In this document: piece by piece, positions 50,064 through 58,918 of the stretch | How positions within the stretch are numbered: position 1 is the stretch's first letter | How the letters are laid out: each line of letters opens with the position of its first letter | Assembly (NCBI RefSeq): GCF_005146945.1 | Contig: NZ_SWMS01000002.1 | Span: 434,001 to 498,000 of the forward strand | Reading direction: 5' to 3' | Length of the DNA: 64,000 nucleotides | From: Prauserella endophytica | GTDB taxonomy: Bacteria; Actinomycetota; Actinomycetes; Mycobacteriales; Pseudonocardiaceae | Notes under the pieces: model-generated | The model's input: the letters and a program-made list of their open reading frames with translations, nothing else | What the model was told of the DNA's origin: nothing | Database searches by the model: none | Position numbers and translations under genes: made by a program

Positions 50064-51569
50064 GGATCACTGGTGCTCGGCGTCGACGTAGGCACGTCCA
50101 GCACGAAGGGCGTGCTCGTCGAGCGGGCGAGCGGGACGGTGCTGCGCACGGCGGTGCGGGCGCACGAGGTGTCGCGGCCGCGGCCAGGGCATGTCGAGAT
50201 GGACCCGTGCGTGTGGTGGACGGAGTTCCGGGAGATCGCCGGCGAGCTGCTGCTCTCCGCGGCCGAGGGCCGGGTCGAGGCGGTCGGCGTCAGCGGCATG
50301 GGCCCGTGCGTCGTGCTGACCGGTGACGGTCCGGCCGGCGCGGAGGAGCCGTTGCGCCCGGCGATCCTCTACGGCGTCGACACGCGCGCCACCGAGCAGA
50401 TCGCGCGGCTGAGCGACGAGCTCGGCGCGGAAGCCGTGCTGGACCGGTGCGGGTCGTCGCTGTCGACGCAGGCCGTGGGCCCGAAGCTGGCGTGGGTGGC
50501 CGAGCACGAGCCCGCCGTCGCGGGCCGGGCCCGGCGGCTCTACATGCCGAGCTCGTGGCTCGCCTCGCGGCTCACTGGCGAGTACGTGCTCGATCACCAC
50601 TCGGCGAGCCAGTCGGTGCCGCTCTACGACTCCCGGGCCCTGGAGTGGTACGAACCCTGGGCGCGGCACATCGCGCCGCGGCTGGAGCTGCCTCCGCTGC
50701 GCTGGCCGGGCGAGCTCGCGGGCGCGGTCACGGCGCGGGCGGCCGAGCAGACCGGGCTGCCCGAGGGACTACCGGTGATCACGGGCACGGTCGACGCGTG
50801 GTCGGAGGCGGTCAGCGTGGGCGCGCAGCGCCCAGGCGACCTGATGATCATGTACGGCACGACGATGTTTCTCGTCGCCACCACCGGCGAGCGGCTGACG
50901 GCGCCGAACCTGTGGGGCACCCTCGGCGCCTACCCGGGTACTCGCAGCCTGGCCGGCGGCATGGCCACCTCGGGGGCGGTCACCGAATGGCTGCGCGGCA
51001 TCGCCGGTGCGCCGGAGCACGGCGAGCTGCTGGCCGAGGCGCGGCGGTCCGGCCCTGGCGCGCGCGGCCTGCTGATGCTGCCGTACCTCGCGGGGGAGCG
51101 GACGCCGATCGCCGACCCGGACGCCCGCGGCGTCATCGCCGGGCTGACGCTGGAGCACACGCGCGGCGACCTGCACCGCGCGGCACTGGAGGCGACGGCG
51201 CACGGGGTTCGGCACAACATCGCGGCGCTGCGCGACGCGGGTGCCGACCTGCGCCGGATCGTCGCCGTTGGCGGGGGCACGCAGGGCGGGCTGTGGACCC
51301 AGATCGTCAGCGACATCACCGGCATGGAGCAGGAGATCCCGTCGGTGACGCTGGGCGCGAGCTACGGTGCGGCCCTGCTCGCCGCGCAGGCGGTCGGGGA
51401 GGCCGACGCGGCGCGGTGGAACCCGGTCCGCGAGCTCCGCGCGCCCGACCCGGCACTACGGGAACGGTACGACCGGCTGCACCGGCTCTACCTCGACCTC
51501 TACCCGGCGACCAGACCGGTGGTCCATGAGCTGGCCGCCTGGCAGCGCGGGCTGGGTCGACCGCAGTGA
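50058..51569 (+). CDS. FGGY-family carbohydrate kinase
   Basis: 503 residues from GTG (GTGACGGGATCACTG). Phosphate-1 motif LGVDVGTSSTKGVLVE at the N-terminus, GVDTRATEQIARL, then TGTVDAWSEAVSVGA and YGTTMFLVATTGE in the ATPase second lobe, and RIVAVGGGTQGGLWTQIVSD near the end (adenosine motif). Closest in pattern to xylulokinase-type FGGY kinases; the sugar or polyol is not clear. Its stop codon lies within the first arm of the hairpin repeat at 51563. Confidence 0.88.
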   Translation: MTGSLVLGVDVGTSSTKGVLVERASGTVLRTAVRAHEVSRPRPGHVEMDPCVWWTEFREIAGELLLSAAEGRVEAVGVSGMGPCVVLTGDGPAGAEEPLRPAILYGVDTRATEQIARLSDELGAEAVLDRCGSSLSTQAVGPKLAWVAEHEPAVAGRARRLYMPSSWLASRLTGEYVLDHHSASQSVPLYDSRALEWYEPWARHIAPRLELPPLRWPGELAGAVTARAAEQTGLPEGLPVITGTVDAWSEAVSVGAQRPGDLMIMYGTTMFLVATTGERLTAPNLWGTLGAYPGTRSLAGGMATSGAVTEWLRGIAGAPEHGELLAEARRSGPGARGLLMLPYLAGERTPIADPDARGVIAGLTLEHTRGDLHRAALEATAHGVRHNIAALRDAGADLRRIVAVGGGTQGGLWTQIVSDITGMEQEIPSVTLGASYGAALLAAQAVGEADAARWNPVRELRAPDPALRERYDRLHRLYLDLYPATRPVVHELAAWQRGLGRPQ

Positions 51570-51615
51570 AGGCCACCATGCCTGCGTTCAACGCAGTGAA
51601 GGTGGCCTTCACTGC
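51563..51615. repeat. Dispersed hairpin repeat, copy 3, between convergent genes
   Basis: GCAGTGAAGGCCACC (51563-51577) pairs perfectly with 51601-51615 around a 23-base loop, the same spacing as copy 2 and almost identical sequence. The kinase stop (TGA at 51567-51569) is inside the first arm. The DHA2 gene converges from the right, so a bidirectional terminator role fits. Confidence 0.8.
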
Positions 51616-51646
51616 AGTTCGGCACCGGCACCGGCAGCGGGCGCGG

Positions 51647-53089
51647 TCAGCCCTGCTCTTCGGGCGTGGTGCGCCCACGCACGAACAGCGCGGCGACCAG
51701 GGCCAGCAGCCCGACGCAGCCGGCGGTGAGGAACGCCGTGCGCAGGCCGTCGGCGTCGGGGCTGCCGGAGCCGGCGGCGCTGCCGATCGCCGCGACGGTG
51801 ACGAAGACGGCCGTGCCGAAGGCCCCGGCGACCTGCTGCAGCGTCGAGAGGATGGCGCTGCCGTGGGAGTAGAGGTGGTCGGGCAGCACCCCGAGCGACT
51901 CGGTCATGAGCGGCGTCATCATCAGCCCGAGTCCCGCCATGAACAGTACGTGGAACGCGATGGCCGCCGCGAGGGGAGAGCCCGGCCCGAGAGTGGTGAA
52001 CAACCAGAGCGAGCCCGCCATGGCCACCGTGCCGGGCAACACGAGAGGCCGCGCTCCGAACCTGTCGAACAGCGCCCCGACGGGACGGCCGAGCAGGCCG
52101 AGGACGAGGCCGCCGGGCAGCACCGCCAGCCCGCTGACGAACGTGGTCGTGTTCAGCACCGTCTGCAGGTAGAGCGGCAGCAGGATCGCCGCGACGCCCA
52201 GCAGGCACATGAACAGCAGAGCGGTGAGGATCAGCGCGACCACGAAGGTGCGGTGGGTGAACGGGCGCAGGTCTAGCAGTGCCCGGTCGGAGCGCTGGAG
52301 CCGGGTCTGGCGCCACACGAAGGCCGCGAGCGCGGCGAGCCCGACCACGATCGGCGCCCACGGCGGCACCGGATGCTCACCACCGCCGGACTCACCGATC
52401 GAAGACAAGCCGTAGAGCACGCCTCCGAACCCCATGGCGGACAGCAGCACCGAGAGCACGTCGAGCGGCACGGACCTGGTCTCGCTGTCCAGTCGCAGCC
52501 AGATCGCGCCGAGCACGAGCGCGGCCACCGACAGCGGGAGCACGATCCCGAACATCCAGCGCCAGCCCATCGACGACAGCACCGCGCCGCCGATGGTCGG
52601 TCCGAGCGCGGGGGCCACGGCGATGACGATGGTGATCGTGCCCATCGTCGCTCCCCGGCGTTGCGGCGGCACCAGGCGCATCACCGTGGTCATCAGCAGG
52701 GGAAGCATCACCGCGGTGCCGCACGCCTGCACGACCCGGCCGGCCAGCAGCACACCGAAGCCGGGCGCCAGGCCGCTCACGAGCGTGCCGACGCTGAACA
52801 GCGTCAGTGAGGCGAGGAAGACCTGCCGGGGCGTGAACCGTTCGAGCAGGAACCCCGTGGTGGGGATGACCACCGCCATGGTGAGCAGGAACCCGCTCGT
52901 CAGCCATTGGACCGTGGTGGTGGAGACGCCGAGATCGACCGTCAGATCCCGCAGCGCGACGCTCAGAATCGTCTCGTTGAGGATCATCACGAAGGCCGAG
53001 ACCACCAGCACGCCGATCAGCAGGGTGGCGCGTGGCGCGGCGGGCCGGTGGCCGGACGCCGCTGCCGTGGTGGGGGCAGTGTCGATCAA
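51647..53089 (-). CDS. DHA2-family MFS multidrug exporter
   Basis: 480 residues from a TTG with GAGG seven bases upstream; an ATG further upstream adds an arginine-rich tail with no support. About fourteen membrane helices, NETILSVALRDLTVDLGVST (motif D1-like), GFLLERFTPRQVFLASLTLF (motif A) and GRVVQACGTAVMLPLL (motif B), followed by motif C-like ALGPTIGGAVLSSMGWRWMF. This pattern is typical of H+-driven 14-helix drug exporters. It is divergent from the cupin gene with a perfect hairpin in between. Confidence 0.88.
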   Translation of the reverse strand: MIDTAPTTAAASGHRPAAPRATLLIGVLVVSAFVMILNETILSVALRDLTVDLGVSTTTVQWLTSGFLLTMAVVIPTTGFLLERFTPRQVFLASLTLFSVGTLVSGLAPGFGVLLAGRVVQACGTAVMLPLLMTTVMRLVPPQRRGATMGTITIVIAVAPALGPTIGGAVLSSMGWRWMFGIVLPLSVAALVLGAIWLRLDSETRSVPLDVLSVLLSAMGFGGVLYGLSSIGESGGGEHPVPPWAPIVVGLAALAAFVWRQTRLQRSDRALLDLRPFTHRTFVVALILTALLFMCLLGVAAILLPLYLQTVLNTTTFVSGLAVLPGGLVLGLLGRPVGALFDRFGARPLVLPGTVAMAGSLWLFTTLGPGSPLAAAIAFHVLFMAGLGLMMTPLMTESLGVLPDHLYSHGSAILSTLQQVAGAFGTAVFVTVAAIGSAAGSGSPDADGLRTAFLTAGCVGLLALVAALFVRGRTTPEEQG

Positions 53090-53286
53090 GGAAGCACCTC
53101 GGGAGGAAGGAGAACAGTCGATGAGCCGCGACGTCGGAGGCCCGCGTCCAGGGTGGCACAGCCGCCGCCCCGGATGGCAAATGATTTTCGCCTTTCGCGC
53201 TGTCACCGGATCGGGCCAGCCCGCCGAGACCGCGCACGGTGCCCGCGTCGCGTGCCACTGGGCTACTTGACCGGGCCGGATATGGT

Positions 53287-53317
53287 CTACCGGAGCCGCG
53301 ACGTGCGGCTCCGGTAG
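53287..53317. promoter_or_regulatory. 13-bp perfect inverted repeat upstream of the cupin gene
   Basis: CTACCGGAGCCGC (53287-53299) and its complement (53305-53317) flank a 5-base centre. It lies in the 262-bp region between the divergent DHA2 exporter and cupin genes, just after TATGGT (53281-53286), a possible -10 element. It could be an operator or a 5' UTR hairpin; a terminator is unlikely at this position because no transcript is known to run in from upstream. Confidence 0.5.
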
Positions 53318-53351
53318 CCGCGAACCCCGCCGGGGCTGGGAGCCAAGTGAG

Positions 53352-53687
53352 ATGACCGATCACCAGGAACCCGTGGCCTTGCCCGGCCTGGCCGCCGGGT
53401 TGCTCAGGGAGGCACTGGAGCACCCGTCGCGCCGCGCCGCGCGGACGGTCGCCTCCCGTTCGTCGCAGCGGGCCACCGTCATCGCGCTGGCCGAGGGCGC
53501 CGACCTCGGCAAACACGACGCGCCTTCGGCCGCGACCCTGCAGGTGCTGTCCGGCCGTGCCCGGCTGGAGACCGCCGACCGCACGTGGGAACTCGACACC
53601 GGCGACCTGCTGCCGATCCCGCCGGAGCGGCACGGGCTGCACGCGATCACCGACACCGTCGTGCTGCTGACCGTCGCCCTGCGCTGA
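53352..53687 (+). CDS. Small cupin-domain protein
   Basis: 111 residues. Single cupin barrel: ATVIALAEGADLGKHDAPSA, TLQVLSGRARLETADRTWEL, then DLLPIPPERHGLHAITDTVV. The metal-binding pattern is partial: H55 (KHDAP) and H96/H99 region remain, the usual G(X)5HXH is reduced to one His. It may bind a small ligand rather than act as an enzyme. The stop lies 9 bp from the convergent erythromycin-esterase-like gene. Confidence 0.78.
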   Translation: MTDHQEPVALPGLAAGLLREALEHPSRRAARTVASRSSQRATVIALAEGADLGKHDAPSAATLQVLSGRARLETADRTWELDTGDLLPIPPERHGLHAITDTVVLLTVALR

Positions 53688-53696
53688 CCCCGGCGC

Positions 53697-54968
53697 TCAG
53701 CCGAAGGCCAGCTCCACCTCCGCCGTGAGAGCCGGAACGGTGAGCACCGCATCGAACGCGTCGGCCACCGCGGTCGGCAGCTGCGCGCTCTGCGCGCGGA
53801 TGCTGGACAGCTCCGCTGTCGGATCGTCGCGCATCGGGCGCAGGTCGCACAGCGAGATTTCGCCGCCGAGACCCGCCGCGGAGAGCTCGTGCTCGACGCT
53901 GCCGGGCGGGGGCGGGTCCATGACGGTGTCGGTGACGGTGAACCCGACCGGCTGCCCGGCGTCGGGGTACATCTCCGGGACCGACCCGGCTGTGTGGGTG
54001 AAGGCCACCGCGCGGTAGTCCGCACCGAGCTCCCGCGCGAGGTAGTAGCCCATCGGGTACGCCAGCGGCCCCTCGAACTCGACCGGGGTCTTCTGGATGT
54101 GGTTGTTGTGCGCCATCAGCACGACCCTGGCGTCGGGGCCGAGCCGCTCGAGGTGCCAGTGCAGCGAGTCGGCCATGAGCCGGTCGCGGACGGAAGAGTC
54201 CATGGGCAGACCGTCGCCGGCGAACAGCAAGGCGTGGATGGTCGCGAACATGTAGTCGGCGTGGATCGCGATCGCGAGCTGCTGCCGGGCCAGGTCGTAG
54301 CTCGCGCGGTCGCCGCGCTGGAGGTAGAGCGGTTCGAGTGCCCGCATCCGCACGGCAAGGCGGGAGAGCGCCGAGGTGAGCGCGGTCTGGTCGGCCGAGG
54401 GCAGCTCGGCCCAGCGGGCGGCGGCGGACGCGATCGAGTCGGCCTCCACGCGGGTGCCGATCTCCAGCGCGGTGCGGGCCAGCTCCACGTGCGCGGGGTC
54501 GACCGTGTCGAGATAGCGCAGCAGCGGCTCGAGGACGGGCCGCAGCGTGCCGCCCGCGACCGGGGTGTCCACCCCGATCAGGTGCACCGGGTGGTCGCTG
54601 GTGGTGTTGTGCCGGCGCAGCCAGCGGGCCATCGTGCCGTTGAGGCCGGAGCTGGTGGTGCCGATCATGCCGGTCATGTCCCCGTCGGTGCCGTGGCCAT
54701 GCAGCCAGGCGTCGAGGGCGGGTGCCTCGGCGAAGCCGAACTCGAAGGCCAGCACCGTGAAGCCGCACCGCTCGGCCAGGTAGCGCAGGAAGCGCCTACG
54801 CGCGGCGCCGTACTCGGCGACGAAGTGGGCGCCCTCGCCGAGTGCGACCACGCGCGCACCCGCGGAGAGGTCCGCGAGTAGCTCCAACTCGTCGTCGGCG
54901 GCGGTGTCCAGTGAGGACAGGATCCGGGAATGGGCGCGCAGCGACCGTGCGGCCGGGGACAAGGACAT
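53697..54968 (-). CDS. Erythromycin esterase family protein
   Basis: 423 residues from ATG with GGGGGAG upstream. The family core is clear: RVVALGEGAHFVAEYGAARR (catalytic-type E and H), VLAFEFGFAEAPALDAWLHG, HLIGVDTPVAGGTLRPVLEP, and LMAHNNHIQKTPVEFEGPLA with the metal/active-site His. Ere-type enzymes hydrolyse the macrolide lactone, but most environmental members, including succinoglycan-associated ones, act on other esters. Substrate not deducible; macrolide inactivation is possible. Confidence 0.86.
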   Translation of the reverse strand: MSLSPAARSLRAHSRILSSLDTAADDELELLADLSAGARVVALGEGAHFVAEYGAARRRFLRYLAERCGFTVLAFEFGFAEAPALDAWLHGHGTDGDMTGMIGTTSSGLNGTMARWLRRHNTTSDHPVHLIGVDTPVAGGTLRPVLEPLLRYLDTVDPAHVELARTALEIGTRVEADSIASAAARWAELPSADQTALTSALSRLAVRMRALEPLYLQRGDRASYDLARQQLAIAIHADYMFATIHALLFAGDGLPMDSSVRDRLMADSLHWHLERLGPDARVVLMAHNNHIQKTPVEFEGPLAYPMGYYLARELGADYRAVAFTHTAGSVPEMYPDAGQPVGFTVTDTVMDPPPPGSVEHELSAAGLGGEISLCDLRPMRDDPTAELSSIRAQSAQLPTAVADAFDAVLTVPALTAEVELAFG

Positions 54969-55115
54969 GCGAGAGCTCCCCCTGATCGTGACTCCGGGCA
55001 ACCGCGGCACAAAACGCGCGCGAGGTGTGGGCCTTGCGACTCTATCGGCGCCATGGCACGGGGGAGTGAGCTACGAAGGTTCCAGGACGGCGCCGACCGC
55101 TCGTAAGGAGGCATC

Positions 55116-56486
55116 ATGGCCGCTCCTACAATCGCGACCCTGCACGATCGAGTACGCGGTCCGGTGATCACCGCCGACGACGAGGGGTACGACGAGGCCC
55201 GCAGAGTTCACAACGCGATGATCGACCGGCGCCCTCGGGCGATCGTGCGGGCCGCCAACGTCGGCGACGTGATGGCGGCGGTGGACTTCGCCCGCGAGAA
55301 CTCGCTCGACCTGTCCGTCCGAGGTGGCGGGCACAGCGTCCCCGGCTTCGGCACGTGTGACGACGGCGTGGTGCTGGACCTGTCCGGCATGCACAGCGTG
55401 TGGGTCGATCCCGCCACACGCACCGCCCGTGCCGAGGGCGGCGCCACGTGGGGTGACCTCAACGCCGCGACCAACGCCTTCGGCCTCGCGACGACGGGGG
55501 GCATCATCTCCACCACCGGCGTGGGCGGGCTGACGCTCGGCGGCGGGATCGGCTACCTCGACCGCGGGTTCGGGCTGTCCTGCGACAACCTGCTGTCGGC
55601 GGGCGTCGTCACCGCGGACGGCACCTTCCGCGTGGCCAACGCCGACGAGAACGCGGACCTGTACTGGGCGCTGCGGGGCGGCAGCGGCAACTTCGGCGTG
55701 GTCGTCTCGTTCGAGTTCCGGCTGCACCCGGTGGCCGACATCTACGGCGGACCGATGTTCTTCGAGCTCGACGCGGCAGGGGACCTGCTGCGGACGTACC
55801 GCGAGTACATCTCGACCGCGCCTGAGCAGCTCGGCGGCTTCCCGGCGTTCCAGATCGCGCCGCCGCTGCCGTTCATCCCCGAGGAGCGGCACGGCGAGCC
55901 GTTCGCCGCGTTCGTGGCGTGCTGGACCGGCCCGATGGACGAGGCCGAGCGCGCGTTGGCGCCGATCCGTGACGTCGCGCCGATCGTGGCCGAGCACGTC
56001 GGCCCGATGCCCTACCCGGCACTCAACAGCGCGTTCGATGCGCTGGTGCCGCCGGGGCTGCAGCACTACTGGAAGGCCAACTTCGTCACCGAGCTCACCG
56101 ACGAGGCGATCGCGGCGCACCTCGAGCACGGACCGAAGGTGCCTGTCGTCAACTCCACGATGCACATCTACCCGATCAACGGCGCCTGCCACCGGGTCGC
56201 GTCCGACGAGACCGCTTTCGCCTACCGCGACGCCAACTTCGCGACCGTGATCGCCGGCATGTGGCCTGACCCGGCGGACAACGAGGCGAACATCCGGTGG
56301 GTGCGGGACTACTACGAGGCCACGGCGCCGCACTCGGAGGATGGCGGGTACATCAACTTCATGGCGGGCGACGACCAGGACCGCATCCGCGCCAACTACC
56401 GGGGCAACTACGACCGGCTGGTGAGCGTCAAGCGCCGCTACGACCCGGACAACCTGTTCCACCTGAACCAGAACATCCGGCCCTGA
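55116..56486 (+). CDS. FAD-linked oxidase, berberine-bridge-enzyme type
   Basis: 456 residues, ATG after AAGGAGG. The FAD-binding PCMH domain has LSVRGGGHSVPGFGTCDDG, whose His is the usual 8-alpha covalent attachment site, and GYLDRGFGLSCDNLLSAGVV, whose Cys is the second (6-S) attachment site, so a bicovalent flavin is likely. The C-terminal BBE motif YRGNYDRLVSVKRRYDPDN and FHLNQNI closes the protein. Such oxidases act on sugars, alkaloids or tetracycline-like compounds. Confidence 0.9.
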   Translation: MAAPTIATLHDRVRGPVITADDEGYDEARRVHNAMIDRRPRAIVRAANVGDVMAAVDFARENSLDLSVRGGGHSVPGFGTCDDGVVLDLSGMHSVWVDPATRTARAEGGATWGDLNAATNAFGLATTGGIISTTGVGGLTLGGGIGYLDRGFGLSCDNLLSAGVVTADGTFRVANADENADLYWALRGGSGNFGVVVSFEFRLHPVADIYGGPMFFELDAAGDLLRTYREYISTAPEQLGGFPAFQIAPPLPFIPEERHGEPFAAFVACWTGPMDEAERALAPIRDVAPIVAEHVGPMPYPALNSAFDALVPPGLQHYWKANFVTELTDEAIAAHLEHGPKVPVVNSTMHIYPINGACHRVASDETAFAYRDANFATVIAGMWPDPADNEANIRWVRDYYEATAPHSEDGGYINFMAGDDQDRIRANYRGNYDRLVSVKRRYDPDNLFHLNQNIRP

Positions 56487-56490
56487 CTAA

Positions 56491-56525
56491 CGGCCGGTTC
56501 GGACGGGCCACGCCCGAACCGGCCG
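56491..56525. terminator. Bidirectional hairpin terminator
   Basis: CGGCCGGTTCGG (56491-56502) pairs with CCGAACCGGCCG (56514-56525), 12 base pairs around an 11-base loop. It lies between the stops of the convergent oxidase and sigma-factor genes, serving both. Confidence 0.7.
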
Positions 56526-56530
56526 GCCGG

Positions 56531-57796
56531 TCAGCCGAGGTCGGCGAGCTTGCGTTGCAGCACAGCGCGCTCGCGTTCGTTGCCGCACCGGCGCACGGCG
56601 AGCTCCAGCTCGGCGCGCGCCTCGTCCGCGCGGCCCAGCCGGGTCAGCAGCTCGCCGCGCACGGTCGGCAGGAGGTGCGAGCCGGCCAGCCCTCCGGAGG
56701 CCGCCAGCTCGTCCACGATCGACAGCGCGGTGGCCGGGCCACTGGCCATGGAGACGGCCACCGCTCGGTTGAGGTCCACCACCGGTGACGGCGCAAGCCG
56801 GCCAAGTGCCTCGTAGAGCAGCACGACGCGGTCCCAGTCGGTCTCCTCGACCGACGGGGCCACGGCGTGGCATTCGGCGATCGCGGCCTGCAGGCCGTAG
56901 GCGCCGAGGCCCCGGCCCGCCCGTTCCGCGCGGGCCAGCGCCGCCCGGCCGCGGGCGATCGCGCTCCGGTCCCAGCGGCGGCGGTCCTGGTGCTCCAGCA
57001 GCACCGGCTCCCCGTCCGGCCCGGTGCGGGCGGGAAAGCGGGCCGCGGTGAACTCCAGCAGCGCCAGCAGGCTGTGCACCTCCGGCTCGTCCGGCACGAG
57101 CCGGGTCAGCACGCGGGCGAGGCGCTGCGCCTCGCCCGCGAGGTCGAACCTGATCAGGTCGTCACCGGAGCTGGCCGAGGAGCCCTCGGTGAAGATCAGG
57201 TAGATCACGCTCAGCACGGAGCCGAGCCGTTCGGCCCGTTGGTTCGCAGGCGGGACCGCGAACGGCACCTTCGCCGCGCCGAGCGTCTTCTTCGCCCTCG
57301 TGATCCTGGCCTGCACCGTGGCGGTCGGGACGAGGAACGCCCTGGCGATCTCGTCGCTCGTCAGACCGCCGACCACCCGCAGGGTGAGCGCCACCCGTGC
57401 CTCCCGCGAGAGCACGGGATGGCACGAGACGAAGATCAGCGCGAGCACGTCGTCGTCGATCTGGTCCGGGTCCCACGGCATGTCGCCGCCGCCGTCGGGT
57501 GCGCGGCCGGAGGCGGCGCCGCCCTCGCCCAGCCCATGGGCGAGAGCGGCGTACCTCTCATCGAGCGCGGACCGCCTGCGGAACGCGTCGATCGCTCGGC
57601 GCCTGCCGACGGTGAGCAGCCACCCCGCGGGGTTGCGGGGCACGCCCTCGCGCGGCCAGGTCACGAGCGCCTCGGCCAGCGCTTCCTGGGCGAGATCCTC
57701 GGCCAGCGCGAAGTCGCCGGTGTAGCGCGCGAGCGCCCCGACGATCCGCGCGGACTCGATCCGCCAGACGGCGGCGACGGCCTCCCGGCCACCCAT
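56531..57796 (-). CDS. ECF42-type RNA polymerase sigma factor with C-terminal extension
   Basis: 421 residues from the ATG one base after the partner gene stop (TGACATG); a GTG at 57820 is the alternative. Region 2 is AVWRIESARIVGALARYTGD to LAEALVTWP, region 4 is RVALTLRVVGGLTSDEIARA with FLVPTATVQARITRAKKTL. The C-terminal half (from about 190) is a helical extension with DLNRAVAVSMASGPATALSI, characteristic of the ECF42 group. Group members are linked to a DGPF/YCII protein, here encoded directly upstream in the same operon. There is no anti-sigma gene. Confidence 0.9.
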   Translation of the reverse strand: MGGREAVAAVWRIESARIVGALARYTGDFALAEDLAQEALAEALVTWPREGVPRNPAGWLLTVGRRRAIDAFRRRSALDERYAALAHGLGEGGAASGRAPDGGGDMPWDPDQIDDDVLALIFVSCHPVLSREARVALTLRVVGGLTSDEIARAFLVPTATVQARITRAKKTLGAAKVPFAVPPANQRAERLGSVLSVIYLIFTEGSSASSGDDLIRFDLAGEAQRLARVLTRLVPDEPEVHSLLALLEFTAARFPARTGPDGEPVLLEHQDRRRWDRSAIARGRAALARAERAGRGLGAYGLQAAIAECHAVAPSVEETDWDRVVLLYEALGRLAPSPVVDLNRAVAVSMASGPATALSIVDELAASGGLAGSHLLPTVRGELLTRLGRADEARAELELAVRRCGNERERAVLQRKLADLG

Positions 57797-57797
57797 G

Positions 57798-58217
57798 TCA
57801 GAGCTGACCCGTGGACTCACGCCACGCCCGCTCCTTCTTGATCCACTCGTTGTCCTGCGGGAACTCGTCGATCGTGGTGACCCGCCGGATCTCGGTCTTG
57901 AAGCCGGGGCCCGTTGCGGGCAACCTCTTGGCCCACTCGATGGCCTCCTCCTTCGACGCCACGTTGAGGATGTAGAACCCGCCGAACAGCTCCTTGGTCT
58001 CGCCGTACGGGCCGTCGGTCACCACGGGCGGCTCGGAGGAGTGGTCCACGACCACGCCCTCCGCCGCGTCGTCGAGCCCCTCGGCGGCCAGCAGCACCCC
58101 GGCGCGGATCAGCTCGTCGTTGAACTTACCGATGGTCTCGACCATCTCGGTGAAGTCGGCGTTCTGCATCTGCGCGAGGCCCTCGTCGGTGGCTCGCATG
58201 ATCAGCATGTACTTCAT
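57798..58217 (-). CDS. YCII/DGPF-domain protein, partner of the ECF42 sigma factor
   Basis: 139 residues. MKYMLIMRATDEGLAQMQNA at the start and VVTDGPYGETKELFGGFYIL, the DGPF/YCII signature (DGPYxExKE), then EWAKRLPA. DGPF proteins are encoded with ECF42 sigma factors and likely respond to or are part of the same stress circuit. The gene comes first in the operon, upstream of the sigma gene. Confidence 0.92.
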   Translation of the reverse strand: MKYMLIMRATDEGLAQMQNADFTEMVETIGKFNDELIRAGVLLAAEGLDDAAEGVVVDHSSEPPVVTDGPYGETKELFGGFYILNVASKEEAIEWAKRLPATGPGFKTEIRRVTTIDEFPQDNEWIKKERAWRESTGQL

Positions 58218-58402
58218 GGTTCGTCGTCTCCTCGGATCGGTGGGCCTGTTTCGGACCCTTTCATGCCACAGGTCGAACGGGGGCGCGCGCGGATCGACAC
58301 GGTCTCGGAGTTTTCTGTGGAAAGCCGAAATAGTTGAACTTTCATCTATATCGGCGTACCGTCGACACCAGCCGGTCAGTCGTACAGCGAGGAGAGCGCA
58401 CC

Positions 58403-58918
58403 ATGACGATCGCGGCCGTCCGCCTCAACCACGCGGTGCTGTTCGTCAGCGACCTGGAGCGCGCCGTGACGTTCTGGACCCGGGCCTTCGACATGGAGGT
58501 GGTGACCAGGGAGCCGAGAGCGGACGCGGCCTTCCTGCGCCTGCGCCGGTCGGGCAACCACCACGACCTCGGCCTGTTCGGGCTCGGTGCCGCCGCGCCC
58601 GCGCGACCCCGTGGCTCCGTGGGGCTGTACCACCTGGCCTGGCAGGTCGACACTATCGAGGAACTCGAGCAGGCGAGGATGACGCTCGCGAACCTCGACG
58701 CCTACACGGGCGAGTCGAGTCACGGGGCCACGAAGAGCGTCTACGGCGCCGATCCCGACGGCAACGAGTTCGAGGTGATGTGGATGCTCCCGAGGTCGGA
58801 GTGGGGCGCCTACGAGAACTCGGCCCCGGTGGACCGGCTGGACCTCGCCGCGGAGGTGCGCCGGTGGGGCGGTGTGCCCACGGCCGGCCGGATCGTGACC
58901 GAAGAGGACGGCCGGTGA
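58403..58918 (+). CDS. VOC protein (dioxygenase-like) coupled to an esterase
   Basis: 171 residues from ATG with GAGGAGAG upstream. RLNHAVLFVSDLERAVTFWT gives the first module with His ligand H9-10, GLYHLAWQVDTIEELEQAR the second with its His, and YGADPDGNEFEVMWML the terminal Glu, the three ligands of extradiol-type VOC proteins. The stop overlaps the downstream GTG by four bases (GTGA). VOC dioxygenase plus small carboxylesterase pairs occur in quinone-stress operons (mhqO/mhqD type), a plausible parallel. Confidence 0.85.
   Translation: MTIAAVRLNHAVLFVSDLERAVTFWTRAFDMEVVTREPRADAAFLRLRRSGNHHDLGLFGLGAAAPARPRGSVGLYHLAWQVDTIEELEQARMTLANLDAYTGESSHGATKSVYGADPDGNEFEVMWMLPRSEWGAYENSAPVDRLDLAAEVRRWGGVPTAGRIVTEEDGR

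Noticed and set aside
53998-54012. GTGAAGGCCACCGCG resembling the arm of the hairpin repeat
   Set aside because: It lies inside the erythromycin-esterase gene and has no complementary partner nearby, so it is probably a chance match.
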